Origin: JAPLJC01 sp052326585
GTDB taxonomy: Bacteria; Desulfobacterota; Desulfobaccia; Desulfobaccales; 0-14-0-80-60-11
DNA length: 64,000 nt
Assembly: GCA_052326585.1 (NCBI GenBank)
Contig: JBKQLU010000028.1
Coordinates: forward strand, 26,160 to 90,159
Reading direction: 5' to 3'
Each line of letters begins with the position of its first letter. Positions within the stretch are counted from its first letter, which is position 1. Shown here piece by piece: positions 8,868-17,550 of this stretch. The notes under the pieces were generated by a model, which made no database searches, had not been told where the DNA came from, and saw nothing but the letters and a program-made list of their open reading frames with translations. Both the position numbers and the translations under genes were made by a program.

Positions 8868-10186
8868 ACCCCGCCCGCTCCCGGATCGTCCTCTATCTGG
8901 CCGTTCTCCTGTCGCCTTTACTGGTGGTGGCAGCCTGCCACCTGAAGACCGAAGACGTATTCTTTTATAATCTGGGCCGCTGCTTTGCCCAACTGGCCTT
9001 TGCCATTTTCGTCATGCAGGTGGTCCTGGCCGCCCGCCTCCATTGGGTGGAGGCGCCCTTCGGCCTCAATCTCACCTTCCCGTTCCACCGCCGCATGGGG
9101 GCCGTGGCCGCTATCCTCCTGATCCTGCATCCCCCGTTAATGGCCCTGGGCGGCGGGGGCTGGCATTTGCTCTATGGACTCGACGTCAAGTGGTATATTC
9201 TGATTGCCAAGCTGGCGCTCCTGCTGCTGCTCATCAATGTTGGCCTGAGCCTCTGGCGGGCGCGGCTGGGGATCAAATATGAAGAATGGCGCCTGGCCCA
9301 CGATATTATTGGCCCCCTGGTCGTTGTCCTGGTTTTCGTGCACAGCTGGAACGCCAGTGAAGACCTCAAGGTGCGGCCCATGCAGGTCCTGTGGCTGGTC
9401 TTCCTGGCGCTGGCCCTCCTGCTTTTCGGCTATCACCGCCTGGTCAGGCCGCGGCTGCTCCGGCGCCATCTTTACCGGGTCCAGGAGGTCCGCGAGGAGT
9501 GTCCCAGGGTCTGGACCATCAAATTCGCCCCCCCTACCGGGGAGAGGCGGTTCGATTTCCTGCCGGGCCAGTTCCAATTCGTCACCCTGTTCCGGGGCCG
9601 GGGGCTGCCGGTGGAGGAGCACCATTTCACCATCTCTTCCAGCCCCAGCGAACCCGGCTACCATGCTTCCACCATCAAGGAGTCGGGGGATTTCACCAGT
9701 AGCATCGGCCAGGCCAGGGTTGGCGACACCGCGGCCATTCACGCCCCCTTCGGGCGCTTCTCTTACGTCCTCTATCCCCAAACGCGGGATCTGGTCTTCA
9801 TTGCCGGGGGCATCGGCATCACCCCATTGATGAGCAACCTGCGCCACATGCGGGATACCCAGGCGGAGAGGCGGGTCTTGCTGCTTTACTCCAACAAGAC
9901 CGAGAGCGACATCGTCTTTCGGGAGGAACTGGCCCGGATGGAGGAGGAGGTGGGGAGAGGCCCCGAACTTCAGGTAGTACACGTCCTGAGCCGGCCCGGA
10001 GAGGCCTGGCCCGGCGAAAAAGGCCATCTGGACCGGGAAAAGCTGGCCCGCCTCTGCGGCGCGCGCCTGGGGACGGCCTCCTTCTTTCTCTGCTGTCCGC
10101 CGGCGCTGATCCACAGCCTAATGCCGATCTTGCGGGATCTGGCAGTGGCTGACTCCCGCATCCATTGTGAATATTTTTCCCTGTAA
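8864..10186 (+). CDS. Ferric-reductase-like transmembrane FAD/NAD(P)-binding oxidoreductase
   Basis: 440 residues. Residues 8-215 form about six membrane helices with histidines placed for haem binding (PFHRRMG, ILHPPLM, RLAHDIIG, FVHSWN), as in ferric reductase / NADPH-oxidase type b-cytochromes. Residues 215-440 are an FAD-binding ferredoxin-reductase module: HHFTISSSP for FAD, then IAGGIGITPLMS for the nucleotide, and a CC-containing C-terminal strand (FFLCCPP). It should carry electrons from cytosolic NAD(P)H through haem across the membrane to ferric iron, oxygen or a periplasmic acceptor. The GTG start is coupled to the upstream lipoprotein. The acceptor is unknown. Confidence 0.88.
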   Translation: MNPARSRIVLYLAVLLSPLLVVAACHLKTEDVFFYNLGRCFAQLAFAIFVMQVVLAARLHWVEAPFGLNLTFPFHRRMGAVAAILLILHPPLMALGGGGWHLLYGLDVKWYILIAKLALLLLLINVGLSLWRARLGIKYEEWRLAHDIIGPLVVVLVFVHSWNASEDLKVRPMQVLWLVFLALALLLFGYHRLVRPRLLRRHLYRVQEVREECPRVWTIKFAPPTGERRFDFLPGQFQFVTLFRGRGLPVEEHHFTISSSPSEPGYHASTIKESGDFTSSIGQARVGDTAAIHAPFGRFSYVLYPQTRDLVFIAGGIGITPLMSNLRHMRDTQAERRVLLLYSNKTESDIVFREELARMEEEVGRGPELQVVHVLSRPGEAWPGEKGHLDREKLARLCGARLGTASFFLCCPPALIHSLMPILRDLAVADSRIHCEYFSL

Positions 10187-10201
10187 CTGAGGCCGTGAGC
10201 T

Positions 10202-10294
10202 ATGGAATTTAAGATGCTGAACCGGGTGACCGCCCTGATAGTTGTCATCTGCCTGGCGGCGGCGGTGGCCTTGGCGGTTCTACGGTCAGTGTGA
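10202..10294 (+). CDS. Possible 30-residue single-pass membrane peptide
   Basis: ATG to TGA, 30 residues. The first 11 are polar and basic (MEFKMLNRVTA), then an unbroken hydrophobic helix runs to near the end. It lies 15 bases after the flavocytochrome stop, so it could be a small subunit of that enzyme. The ribosome binding site is weak (GAGG). Short hydrophobic frames arise by chance, so this is tentative. Confidence 0.35.
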   Translation: MEFKMLNRVTALIVVICLAAAVALAVLRSV

Positions 10295-10315
10295 CCTCCA
10301 GACAAGCTCCCACCT

Positions 10316-12418
10316 TTATTGCGGTCCCTCGTCTCCGGCGGCAATCCGGGCCAGCTCCCCCTCCAGCTCTTGGGCCTCCTGGATCCCCGGCAAGCAGGTG
10401 AAATGGTGGCAGAGATAGGCCACCGGGGCCCCGTCGAGAGAACTGTAAGGGCCGGCCGCGGGCGCCACCGCCTCCAGGGCGGCGGCGTCTGCCGGGTTTT
10501 TCAGGAGCAGGCGCCGCTCCGGGAGAAAGAACCGGTAAGCGGCCTTGAGCATCCCTTCAATGGCCGGGTCCCCGCGGGCGCCCACCAGGGTCAGGTCCAG
10601 CGGCGGGTTGAGATCCAGGATTTGCACGGAGAGCAGGTGGGCAAAGCCCCAGGGGGTCTCCCGGGCCTGACCCTGGAGGACCCGGAGGATGTTTAGGGCC
10701 CGCTCCCGGTAGCGGTCTTCGCCGGTAAGACGGTGCAGCTTGAGGCAAACCCTGGCGGCCATGGAACTGCCGGAAGGCAGGGTCTGGTCATAAATGCTCC
10801 TGGCGCGCAACAACGGCGCCTCCTGATCGCGAGCCACCAGGAAATAGACCCCGGAATCCGGGTCCAGGAAGAACTCATCCAGCAGATCCATCAGATGCCG
10901 GACGGCCGCCAGCCAGGACGGGTCAAAGTCGGCTTCGTAAAGCTCCAGCAGACCGTAAGCCAGGTGGGCGTAATCCTCGGAAAAACCGGGGACGCTCACC
11001 CGGCCCTGCCGCCAGCTCCGCTGGAGCCGCCCTTCCCTGAAAAGCTCAGACAATAAGAAGCGGCCCGCCCGGGCCGCGGCCTCGTAGTAGCGCGGTTCCT
11101 CCAAAACCTGGAATCCCTGGGCCAGGGCCGCCAGCATCAGACCGTTCCAGGAGGTCACGATCTTGTCATCCCGCTGCGGCGGCACCCTTTTCACCCGGGC
11201 CTGGCGCAAGGCCTCCAGGGCGGCGTTGAGGTGTTGTTCGACTTCCAGGCGAGAAAGGGAGAAGGCCGCGGCCAACTGCTCCCGGGAGCGGGGCCGGGTC
11301 AGGACGTTAGTCCCCTCAAAATTACCGGCCGCGGTCACCCCCAGGGCTGCGATCGCCAGGGATGCCTGGTCCGCTCCCAGGTCAGATCCCACCACCGCGG
11401 CCACCTCCTGGAGACTCCAGACGTAGTACTTGCCTTCCACCCCTTCGCTGTCGGCATCCCAGGCGGCATAGAAACCCCCGTCCGCAGCCTCCAGGTCGCG
11501 GAGGGCGAAATCCAGGGTCTCGGCTGCGATCCGCCGGCTCAGAGGGCTGCCGCTGAGCTGAAAGTGCGCCAGGTAAAGGGGGACCAGCAGGGCATTGTCG
11601 TAAAGCATCTTTTCAAAGTGGGGCACCACCCAGCCGGCGTCCACGGCGTAGCGATGAAAGCCGCCCCCCAACTGATCGTAGATGCCGCCCCGGGCCATCT
11701 TCTCCAGGGTAAAGCCCAGCTTCTCCTGCGCCCCGGGGTCCCGGGAAAGGTGGTAATAGTACAGAATAAGGCCCAACTCCAGGGCCCGGGGAAACTTGGG
11801 GGCCCCTCCCAGACCGCCGTGGACCGAATCGTACTCCTTAAGCAAGCGTCCCACCGCCTGGTCCGCCACTTCCCGGGAGGGTTCGGCCGTTGCCGTGGGA
11901 AGTTCTCCCAGGGTTTGCAGGTGGCCGATGACCCGGCGGGCCAGTTCCTGGATCTGGTCCTGGTTCTTGCGGTAAGACTGGCTTAGGGCCAGGAGCAGCC
12001 GGGGAAACCCCGGCAGGCCGCCCCGGTCTGACGGGGGAAAATAGGTGCCGCCATAAAAAGGCTTCAGGTCCGGGGTGAGAAAGACGCTCAGGGGCCAACC
12101 ACCCCGGCCGGTGAGGGCGGTGACCACGTTCATGTAAGTCTCGTCCAGGTCGGGGCGCTCTTCCCGATCCACCTTGACGGCCACAAAGTGTTCGTTCAAG
12201 ACCGCGGCAATGGCCTGGTCTTCGAAACATTCGTGGGCCATGACGTGGCACCAGTGGCAAGTGGAATAGCCGATGCTCAGGAAGATGGGCTTATCCTCCC
12301 GGCGAGCCTTTTCCAGGGCCTCGGGACCCCAGGGGTGCCAATCCACCGGGTTATGGGCGTGCTGCTGCAGATAAGGGCTGGCGCTCTCAAGCAAACGGTT
12401 GGCGCGTGGTTCTGTCAT
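10316..12418 (-). CDS. DUF255 / YyaL-type protein with thioredoxin fold and glycosidase-like barrel
   Basis: 700 residues from the ATG at 12418, which has AAGGAATCCCCTC upstream. The reading frame is open 9 codons further. The N-terminal 170 residues are the thioredoxin-like DUF255 domain with the hallmark NPVDWHPWG and the CHWCHVM motif. Residues 200-680 form an alpha/alpha-barrel as in N-acylglucosamine 2-epimerase/six-hairpin glycosidases. Homologues include bacterial YyaL and human SPATA20. The enzymatic role is still unclear in the literature I know. No signal peptide is present. A stand-alone gene. Confidence 0.9.
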   Translation of the reverse strand: MTEPRANRLLESASPYLQQHAHNPVDWHPWGPEALEKARREDKPIFLSIGYSTCHWCHVMAHECFEDQAIAAVLNEHFVAVKVDREERPDLDETYMNVVTALTGRGGWPLSVFLTPDLKPFYGGTYFPPSDRGGLPGFPRLLLALSQSYRKNQDQIQELARRVIGHLQTLGELPTATAEPSREVADQAVGRLLKEYDSVHGGLGGAPKFPRALELGLILYYYHLSRDPGAQEKLGFTLEKMARGGIYDQLGGGFHRYAVDAGWVVPHFEKMLYDNALLVPLYLAHFQLSGSPLSRRIAAETLDFALRDLEAADGGFYAAWDADSEGVEGKYYVWSLQEVAAVVGSDLGADQASLAIAALGVTAAGNFEGTNVLTRPRSREQLAAAFSLSRLEVEQHLNAALEALRQARVKRVPPQRDDKIVTSWNGLMLAALAQGFQVLEEPRYYEAAARAGRFLLSELFREGRLQRSWRQGRVSVPGFSEDYAHLAYGLLELYEADFDPSWLAAVRHLMDLLDEFFLDPDSGVYFLVARDQEAPLLRARSIYDQTLPSGSSMAARVCLKLHRLTGEDRYRERALNILRVLQGQARETPWGFAHLLSVQILDLNPPLDLTLVGARGDPAIEGMLKAAYRFFLPERRLLLKNPADAAALEAVAPAAGPYSSLDGAPVAYLCHHFTCLPGIQEAQELEGELARIAAGDEGPQ

Positions 12419-12627
12419 GAGGGGATTCCTTGCCCAAAAGTCCAAAAATAGTCCAGATAAGCGCGGCGTCTGGCGCCCCGCTCCCGGGGCTCAAACCAGA
12501 ATCTCCAGTTAACTTAATCACCGCGGCGCCGGTGGGCAAGTCGGAATCACGGGGCCAGGGAGGCCCGTGAGCATTTATCTTGAATAATTTCACCCGAGTG
12601 AAGCTGAACCAACCTAATCCAGCGTCG

Positions 12628-13617
12628 TTATAGACGGGTCAGGTCGCCGAACTCTTCCTGGGCGCTGAGGCGGGTGATTTCTGCCAGAAGACCTTTAAGC
12701 TCCGGTCCATCGCGAAATTTGATTTCCAGATGGAAATCGGGGCCCTCAAAGACGGCGGGCGGCTGCAGGCGGACCCGGGGGTGGCCTTCGAGGCCCAGGC
12801 GGCCCAAGGCCTCCTGAAAGGCGGCGCGCGCCGCGTGCAGGCGGGGGCTGACCCAGCCCCGCAGGAGCCGCCGCACTGCCTCGGCCCGTTCCAGCGGGGT
12901 AAGGGCCTGGTCATCCAGGGGTTGCCGTAGTCGCTCCCGGGACAGGATCGCCCCGGGTGAGGTGTCCTCCCGCCGGGCCAGAAGCTCCACATCCTCGAGG
13001 AACTGCTCCTGCTTACTCTGGCTAAAGGGCAGACCGGCCAAAAAGGATAAGACCGCGGCCCGGTCCGCCCCCGGCCACTGAGACAGCGAGGCCGCGGCCG
13101 TCAGGGCCAGGCGGCCCCGGGCGCACAACTCCTGGAAAGGCGCCTCCAGGGCACTAACCTGAAAGAGCCGCTCCAGATGAGCCTTCGAGGCCGGCAATCC
13201 CAGGTAAGGGAGAAATTTCCCCGCCACCGTGGATTGGTCCCAATGGTCCAGGAGCCGCCGCGCCAGGGTAGCCTGCTCCCAGAGGTTGAACCCCCGGGTG
13301 AAGGCGTTGTCGTAAAGCCCGATCAGCAGGCAGTGGGATTCCGGAGTCGAGGCGGCGAGGACCCGGGCTGGCAGTCTCTCCCAACCGCTTGGGTCTTTTT
13401 TGGCTAGCCGGGCCGCGGCTTTCAGGCGTTTCAGGCCGGCCACCACCTGCCAGCGGCCATCGGCGCGGGTCCGCAGCCAGGGCGGGGCCAGCAGGCCCAC
13501 CTCCTCCATGGAGGCCAGGAGCCTGGTCAAATCGGAGCCGTCCGGGACCACGAAGGTATGGTCCTCCAGGTCCACTGCGGCCAGGAGGATTTCCTGGCAG
13601 GGGATCGGTACAGCCAT
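12628..13617 (-). CDS. ParB-like nuclease-domain protein
   Basis: 329 residues. I prefer the ATG at 13617 (GGGA seven bases upstream) to one two codons earlier. The first 100 residues have the ParB/Srx layout: L..SMEEVGLLAPPWLR...GRWQVVAGLKRLKAA, matching the usual SI...G...P..V...G.y.li.G.rR..A. The middle is helical and could hold an HTH; the last 70 residues are unrecognised. There is no parA nearby and no parS-like palindrome was noticed, so it is unlikely to be the chromosome partition protein. A regulatory or nuclease-like ParB homologue is more likely. Confidence 0.6.
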   Translation of the reverse strand: MAVPIPCQEILLAAVDLEDHTFVVPDGSDLTRLLASMEEVGLLAPPWLRTRADGRWQVVAGLKRLKAAARLAKKDPSGWERLPARVLAASTPESHCLLIGLYDNAFTRGFNLWEQATLARRLLDHWDQSTVAGKFLPYLGLPASKAHLERLFQVSALEAPFQELCARGRLALTAAASLSQWPGADRAAVLSFLAGLPFSQSKQEQFLEDVELLARREDTSPGAILSRERLRQPLDDQALTPLERAEAVRRLLRGWVSPRLHAARAAFQEALGRLGLEGHPRVRLQPPAVFEGPDFHLEIKFRDGPELKGLLAEITRLSAQEEFGDLTRL

Positions 13618-13915
13618 AGTCATTCCCGGGGATGAGGCGTTTGTTGGGCCGATGGCCGGAAGGAATCATAACACAGGGTGAGGTGAGCCGTAACTATTTT
13701 CCGCGGCGGGTAGGGGTGCTGCGCTTGGCTCAGAATGACATTTTTGAACATACCGGGGATGGGCAATAGCTTCTATTTTGGGCTCGTTGCCGGGGGCAGC
13801 AGGGACGAATAGGGGTTACGGACCGGGCCTCCCTGATCAACTCAGCCGCCCCCCGCCCCTGCCATTGCCGCACAAGGGACGGGGAGCGGCGAGGTCCGCC
13901 GCAGGCAGGAGACGG
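13618..13915. other. GC-rich intergenic stretch, nothing recognised
   Basis: 298 bases between the ParB-like gene and the end of the glycine-zipper lipoprotein gene. Plus-strand frames cross it, but they only mirror the proline/glycine-rich lipoprotein gene on the other strand. No RNA or promoter is claimed. Confidence 0.4.
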
Positions 13916-14620
13916 TTACTCCTCGGGATAATAGGGCCCATTGGCCATGGGCGGCGGGGCCGGCATCTCCCGGGCTCCCTGAGGGTCCACCGCAGTCCAG
14001 GTGTTGCTGTAAGCCGAGGCGGGGGCGGCGCCCGGCGCCGGGGCTCCGTAGCCATAGGCAGGCGGGGCCGCGGCCACGCCGGGATTCTGTGGAGGCGGCC
14101 CCTGGCCGTAGTAAGATCCCGGCGGCGGCGCGGCGCTCTCCTGGGGTCCCTGAGGGGCCCCCGGGTTGCCGCGGTTGTCACCATAAGCCTGATCGGGGCC
14201 GGGGCCAGGGGCCGGGGGCCCATAACCATAACCCGGATCGGGGCCGTTACCCGGCGCCGGAGGCCCGTAGCCATAAGCGGGCGGGCCCGCCTCGCCGGGA
14301 CCTGGCTGGGGCGGATAATTATAGCCCTGTGGCCCGCCAGGTTGCGGCTGCCCGGGCTGCGGCCCGGGTGGCTGCCCCGGCTGTGGCTGGTTGGCTTGCC
14401 GCTGCTGCAACGCATAGCCGCCCGCGGCCCCCAGGGCCGTGCCGGCCAGGCCGCCAATGAGGGCTCCCTGCCAGGGGTTGTGATGGTCGATGGCCGCTCC
14501 GGCGATGGCGCCCGCCCCGCCGCCCACGAGTGCGCCGGTACCCAGGTAAGGACTGGAGGCGCAGCCGGTAATCAAGCTAAGCGCTGTAAAGGTCACAATC
14601 AGGCCGGTCCGCGCCTTCAT
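13916..14620 (-). CDS. Glycine-zipper lipoprotein with Pro/Gly/Tyr-rich tail (1)
   Basis: 234 residues from the ATG at 14620, which follows GGGGAGGACTGGAT. The signal peptide ends in the lipobox SLITGCAS. Residues 30-75 carry a glycine zipper with GxxxG spacing (ALVGGGAGAIAGAAIDHH, then GALIGGLAGTALGAAGG), which can insert in or oligomerise at membranes. The remaining 155 residues are low in complexity and rich in P, G, Y, Q and A. It is a tandem paralogue of the next upstream gene and probably in one transcript with it. An outer-membrane or envelope role is likely; the exact function is unknown. Confidence 0.75.
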   Translation of the reverse strand: MKARTGLIVTFTALSLITGCASSPYLGTGALVGGGAGAIAGAAIDHHNPWQGALIGGLAGTALGAAGGYALQQRQANQPQPGQPPGPQPGQPQPGGPQGYNYPPQPGPGEAGPPAYGYGPPAPGNGPDPGYGYGPPAPGPGPDQAYGDNRGNPGAPQGPQESAAPPPGSYYGQGPPPQNPGVAAAPPAYGYGAPAPGAAPASAYSNTWTAVDPQGAREMPAPPPMANGPYYPEE

Positions 14621-14649
14621 ATCCAGTCCTCCCCGGCTCCCGCCGGCAA

Positions 14650-15087
14650 TCAATAGCCCTGAGGGGGCGTTGCGTAGCTATACCCCGGTTGCGGAGGCCC
14701 ATAGCCAGCTGGAGGCGGCCCCTGCGGCGGTCCCTGATAATAAGCCGGAGGCGGCCCCTGCTGGTAAGCCTGGGGCGGCGGCGCCTGATAAGTGGGCTGG
14801 GCAGGGGCGATGGAGCGCCCATAGGCTTCCCCGCCCACGCCACCCACGGCGGTCCCTAACAAACCGCCGATGGCGGCGCCCTTCCAGGGATTGCCGGGAC
14901 TGGCGGCGATCCCCAGAGCCGCACCCGCAGCGGCTCCTAAACCCGCACCGGTAAGCATGTAGGGATCCTGCTGGGCCATATTGGTGCCCGCACAACCCCC
15001 CAGAAGACTCACGAGCACCACCGCCACCAGGAGATGGGAGGCCCGAACCCTGACAATAAATCTCAAAAAGAGCCGTAATTTATCCAC
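14650..15087 (-). CDS. Glycine-zipper lipoprotein with Pro/Gly/Tyr-rich tail (2)
   Basis: 145 residues. The hydrophobic leader ends in SLLGGCAG, a lipobox. The glycine zipper spans residues 45-90 (GAGLGAAAGAALGIAAS, then NPWKGAAIGGLLGTAVGG). The NPWKGAAIGG segment is nearly the same as NPWQGALIGG in the neighbouring gene, which points to tandem duplication. The tail is P/Q/Y/G-rich. It is 29 bases upstream of its paralogue. Role as for that gene. Confidence 0.75.
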   Translation of the reverse strand: MDKLRLFLRFIVRVRASHLLVAVVLVSLLGGCAGTNMAQQDPYMLTGAGLGAAAGAALGIAASPGNPWKGAAIGGLLGTAVGGVGGEAYGRSIAPAQPTYQAPPPQAYQQGPPPAYYQGPPQGPPPAGYGPPQPGYSYATPPQGY

Positions 15088-15197
15088 AACCCGATCCTCC
15101 CCATAAAGGTTGATTCTCTTTACCTGACATTTAGACCGGGAACAAGAAAAAAAAGTTAAGGGATTTTAGAAAATCGATTAAAGAAATTTTTTCAAAA

Positions 15198-15236
15198 GGC
15201 CAACCCCGCGCTAGGCGGGGACGGAAGGCCCATGGC
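15198..15236 (+). promoter_or_regulatory. Degenerate c-di-GMP-I riboswitch-like fragment
   Basis: GGCCAACCCCGCG...GGCGGGGACGGAAGGCCCATGG repeats the first half of the GEMM-I core found 130 bases downstream (CCAAACC, P2 hairpin, GGGACGGAAAGCC). No second-stem sequence (AGCCGGGTTGCC) follows. It may be the remains of a tandem aptamer. Confidence 0.45.
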
Positions 15237-15320
15237 AGATCTTTTATAATGAGCTAAATTTGTTTAAACAATTCATCAAAATAGCTTGACATATTTTGAC
15301 GTCAAGCCTATAAATGGCCC

Positions 15321-15402
15321 CAAGAAAAAGCCAAACCTGCCGCGAGGCGGGGACGGAAAGCCACGGGTCTCAATGGGGAGAAAGCCGGGTTGCCTGGAAG
15401 AG
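15321..15402 (+). promoter_or_regulatory. Cyclic di-GMP-I (GEMM) riboswitch aptamer
   Basis: The conserved GEMM-I elements are present in order: GCCAAACC, a stem capped by the GNRA loop GCGA (CCTGCC-GCGA-GGCGGG), GGGACGGAAAGCCACGGGTCT, and the 3' strand AGCCGGGTTGCC. This class binds cyclic di-GMP. It is in the leader of the PEP-CTERM gene at 15500, and a terminator hairpin overlaps its 3' strand, so control by transcription attenuation is likely. Confidence 0.88.
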
Positions 15403-15418
15403 GGCAATGCGGTTTTTT
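15384..15418 (+). terminator. Terminator hairpin overlapping the riboswitch 3' strand
   Basis: CCGGGTTGCC pairs with GGGCAATGCGG (CCG and TTGCC arms around a small internal loop), followed by seven Ts. The left arm is the conserved 3' part of the aptamer, so ligand folding and terminator folding should exclude each other. This would make the switch turn the gene on when c-di-GMP is bound, if the alternative folding is as read here. Confidence 0.6.
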
Positions 15419-15499
15419 TATTGCCTTTTCCAAAAATAGACCAAATTTTTCAAGGGATGCGGCGTCATGTGAGCCCCGCAGCCCGGAGGAGGTGGGCCA

Positions 15500-16138
15500 T
15501 TGTCTAGAGCCTATTGTACCCTAGGTGGGCGCGTCATGTTTTTGGCGTTTCTGGCCGTGTTTGCTTGCGCCGTGCCCGCGCTGGCCTTCTCGGTGGACAA
15601 TTATGAAACCTGGAATGTCAATGCCACTTTCGGGGGAGCGGGCGGCAGCTTGAGCGGATCTTTCGTGATCGACACAACGCAACTCCTGGAGGGGAACGCC
15701 TATGCGGTGAGCGGTGAGAACATCACGATCAGCGGGCCGGCCGTAACCGCCGCGGGCGGCGTCAGCCCGTTTGTTTTTTCGCCCACTAGTGTGGCGGTAG
15801 CGTTCATTGGCGGGACACCCGACCTGTACCTGTCAGCGGGCACCTTGGCGGATGGCACCTATGTTACGGGCAGCACGGTGTACGAGATGGTGCTGGACGT
15901 CGTGGCCACACCCGGCGACAGGGCCGTCTTTGCTGGCACGGCGCCGCTGACCCTGACGTCGAGCTCTAATATCGAGACCATACTAAACTATGGCGAGGGG
16001 GACCAGGAAGACCCCACGATTCAGATATCGGCCGGTACCTTGGCGGCGGTGCCGCTGCCGCCGGCCGCGTTCCTGCTGGGAACTGGCCTCATGGCGCTGG
16101 CGTGGGCCCGCCGGCAAAAGCTTTTGGGAAATGGCTGA
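15500..16138 (+). CDS. PEP-CTERM (VPLPPA-type) exported protein under riboswitch control
   Basis: 212 residues from a TTG with AGGAGG seven bases upstream. The signal peptide ends ...VPALAF. The mature body is Ser/Thr/Gly/Val-rich and beta-like with no recognised enzyme motif. The C-terminus is VPLPPAAFLLGTGLMALAWARRQK: the PEP-CTERM sorting tripartite signal (motif, membrane helix, basic end) recognised by exosortase. Such proteins are processed and linked to the exopolysaccharide or outer surface. Control by c-di-GMP fits a biofilm or surface role. The exosortase gene must be elsewhere. Confidence 0.85.
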   Translation: MSRAYCTLGGRVMFLAFLAVFACAVPALAFSVDNYETWNVNATFGGAGGSLSGSFVIDTTQLLEGNAYAVSGENITISGPAVTAAGGVSPFVFSPTSVAVAFIGGTPDLYLSAGTLADGTYVTGSTVYEMVLDVVATPGDRAVFAGTAPLTLTSSSNIETILNYGEGDQEDPTIQISAGTLAAVPLPPAAFLLGTGLMALAWARRQKLLGNG

Positions 16139-16243
16139 ACGCACCGCCGGCTGCGCCTGCCAGCCGGATGCGGCCTGATGGGCCTGGCGTGATGAAGGAA
16201 GTTTAGGAAAAGTTAACCAGTCATTAGTCTTACCGCTAAACCG

Positions 16244-16278
16244 AGGCAGGGTCAGCCATGGCCCTGCCTTTTCTGTTT
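16244..16278 (+). terminator. Intrinsic terminator after the PEP-CTERM gene
   Basis: AGGCAGGG, a 10-base loop, CCCTGCCT, then TTTCTGTTT. A strong 8-bp stem with a U-rich tail. Confidence 0.8.
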
Positions 16279-16396
16279 CCAGTCTAGCCCGATTTACTTG
16301 CTATGATTCATCTGAAATTTTCCTTATTTTTCCCAAGCGAGGTGTCTTTGACCGACTGGGCGAACCGTCTAACTGCGCCCGCCTGCATAGCGCCGC

Positions 16397-17311
16397 TCAT
16401 CTCTTGGCGTGTTTTATGAAAGTGCCCTCCTGGTATTCCTGGAAGGCGAGCTGCAATTCTTCCTGGGTATTCATGACAATGGGGCCGTACCAGGCTAGCG
16501 GCTCCCCGATGGGCCGGCCCGAGACCAGGAGAAAGCGTACACTACTGGCGGGAGCGGCAACAACCACCTCGTCGCCAGCCCCATAAAGGACAATGGTCCG
16601 GTCGCCGCAGACGCAGCGCCGGTCGAAATCGAAATAGTTGGCTCCGATTACTTCGTGAGCGTAGGCATTGCGTTCCGGATCGAAGTAGCCTTCCCCCGCA
16701 ATGACGTAGGCCAAGGCGGTGTGGCCGCGCTTCACGGGATGATGGAACTCGCACCCGGCCGGCACCGACACGTCGAGATATTCCGGGTCGGTGACGATAT
16801 CCTGGACCGGCCCCGCCACCCCGTTAATCCGGCCGCAAATGACCTTCACCTTGACGCCCTGGGCCACGGAGACCTCGGGAATCTGGGCGCGCCTTACATC
16901 CCGGTAGCGGGGCTCCATCATCTTGTGGAGGGCTGGGAGGTTAGCCCAGAGCTGAAAGCCATACATGCGGCCCTGATCGTCCCCTTGAGGCATCTCCTGA
17001 TGAACGATGCCGCTGCCGGCTGTCATCCACTGGACGTCCCCCGGGGTGACGACTCCACGGTTGTCCATGCTGTCCCCGTGGGCCACTTCCCCGGCCAGGA
17101 CATAGGTGATGGTTTCGATCCCCCGGTGCGGATGCCAGGGGAAGCCCTTGAGATAGTCGGCCGGATCATCGCCGCGGAAATCGTCCAGGAGGAGAAAAGG
17201 GTCGAACTGAGGCACCTCCCGGTACCCGAAGGCACGGTGGAGGCGGACCCCGGCCCCTTCCAGGGTGGGCTTGCTCTGCCAGACTTTGTCGATTTTTCTG
17301 ATCTTGGCCAT
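16397..17311 (-). CDS. Pirin family protein
   Basis: 304 residues from the ATG at 17311 (GGAGGGCTGGC upstream). It is a bicupin with the pirin metal site HPHRGIETITYV...HGDSM...HQEMP and the C-terminal pirin cupin (about 190-300). Members bind Fe and act variously as quercetinase or as redox-responsive regulators. The conserved histidines and the glutamate of the first cupin are all present. No operon partner; the two universal stress proteins follow on the same strand after about 190 bases. Confidence 0.9.
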   Translation of the reverse strand: MAKIRKIDKVWQSKPTLEGAGVRLHRAFGYREVPQFDPFLLLDDFRGDDPADYLKGFPWHPHRGIETITYVLAGEVAHGDSMDNRGVVTPGDVQWMTAGSGIVHQEMPQGDDQGRMYGFQLWANLPALHKMMEPRYRDVRRAQIPEVSVAQGVKVKVICGRINGVAGPVQDIVTDPEYLDVSVPAGCEFHHPVKRGHTALAYVIAGEGYFDPERNAYAHEVIGANYFDFDRRCVCGDRTIVLYGAGDEVVVAAPASSVRFLLVSGRPIGEPLAWYGPIVMNTQEELQLAFQEYQEGTFIKHAKR

Positions 17312-17550
17312 GCCAGCCCTCCGATAGGCAAAGGTTGGATTAGGCGGTAAAGCCTCCGTCAAGGCTCAGACTGCCGAGCAGCGCCGTCACGCGCCTCCGG
17401 CACGATCTGGCCGGCAGGGCGCCAGGTTCCATCAATGCCTGTGATTGGACTAGGCGGAAAGAGGTATTAAAGATGCCTATACGGTAAGAGCCAGGATCGT
17501 CATGTCAAGGGAACCGGCTCATTTGGGGAGGCGAAACCCGAAGACCGTCT

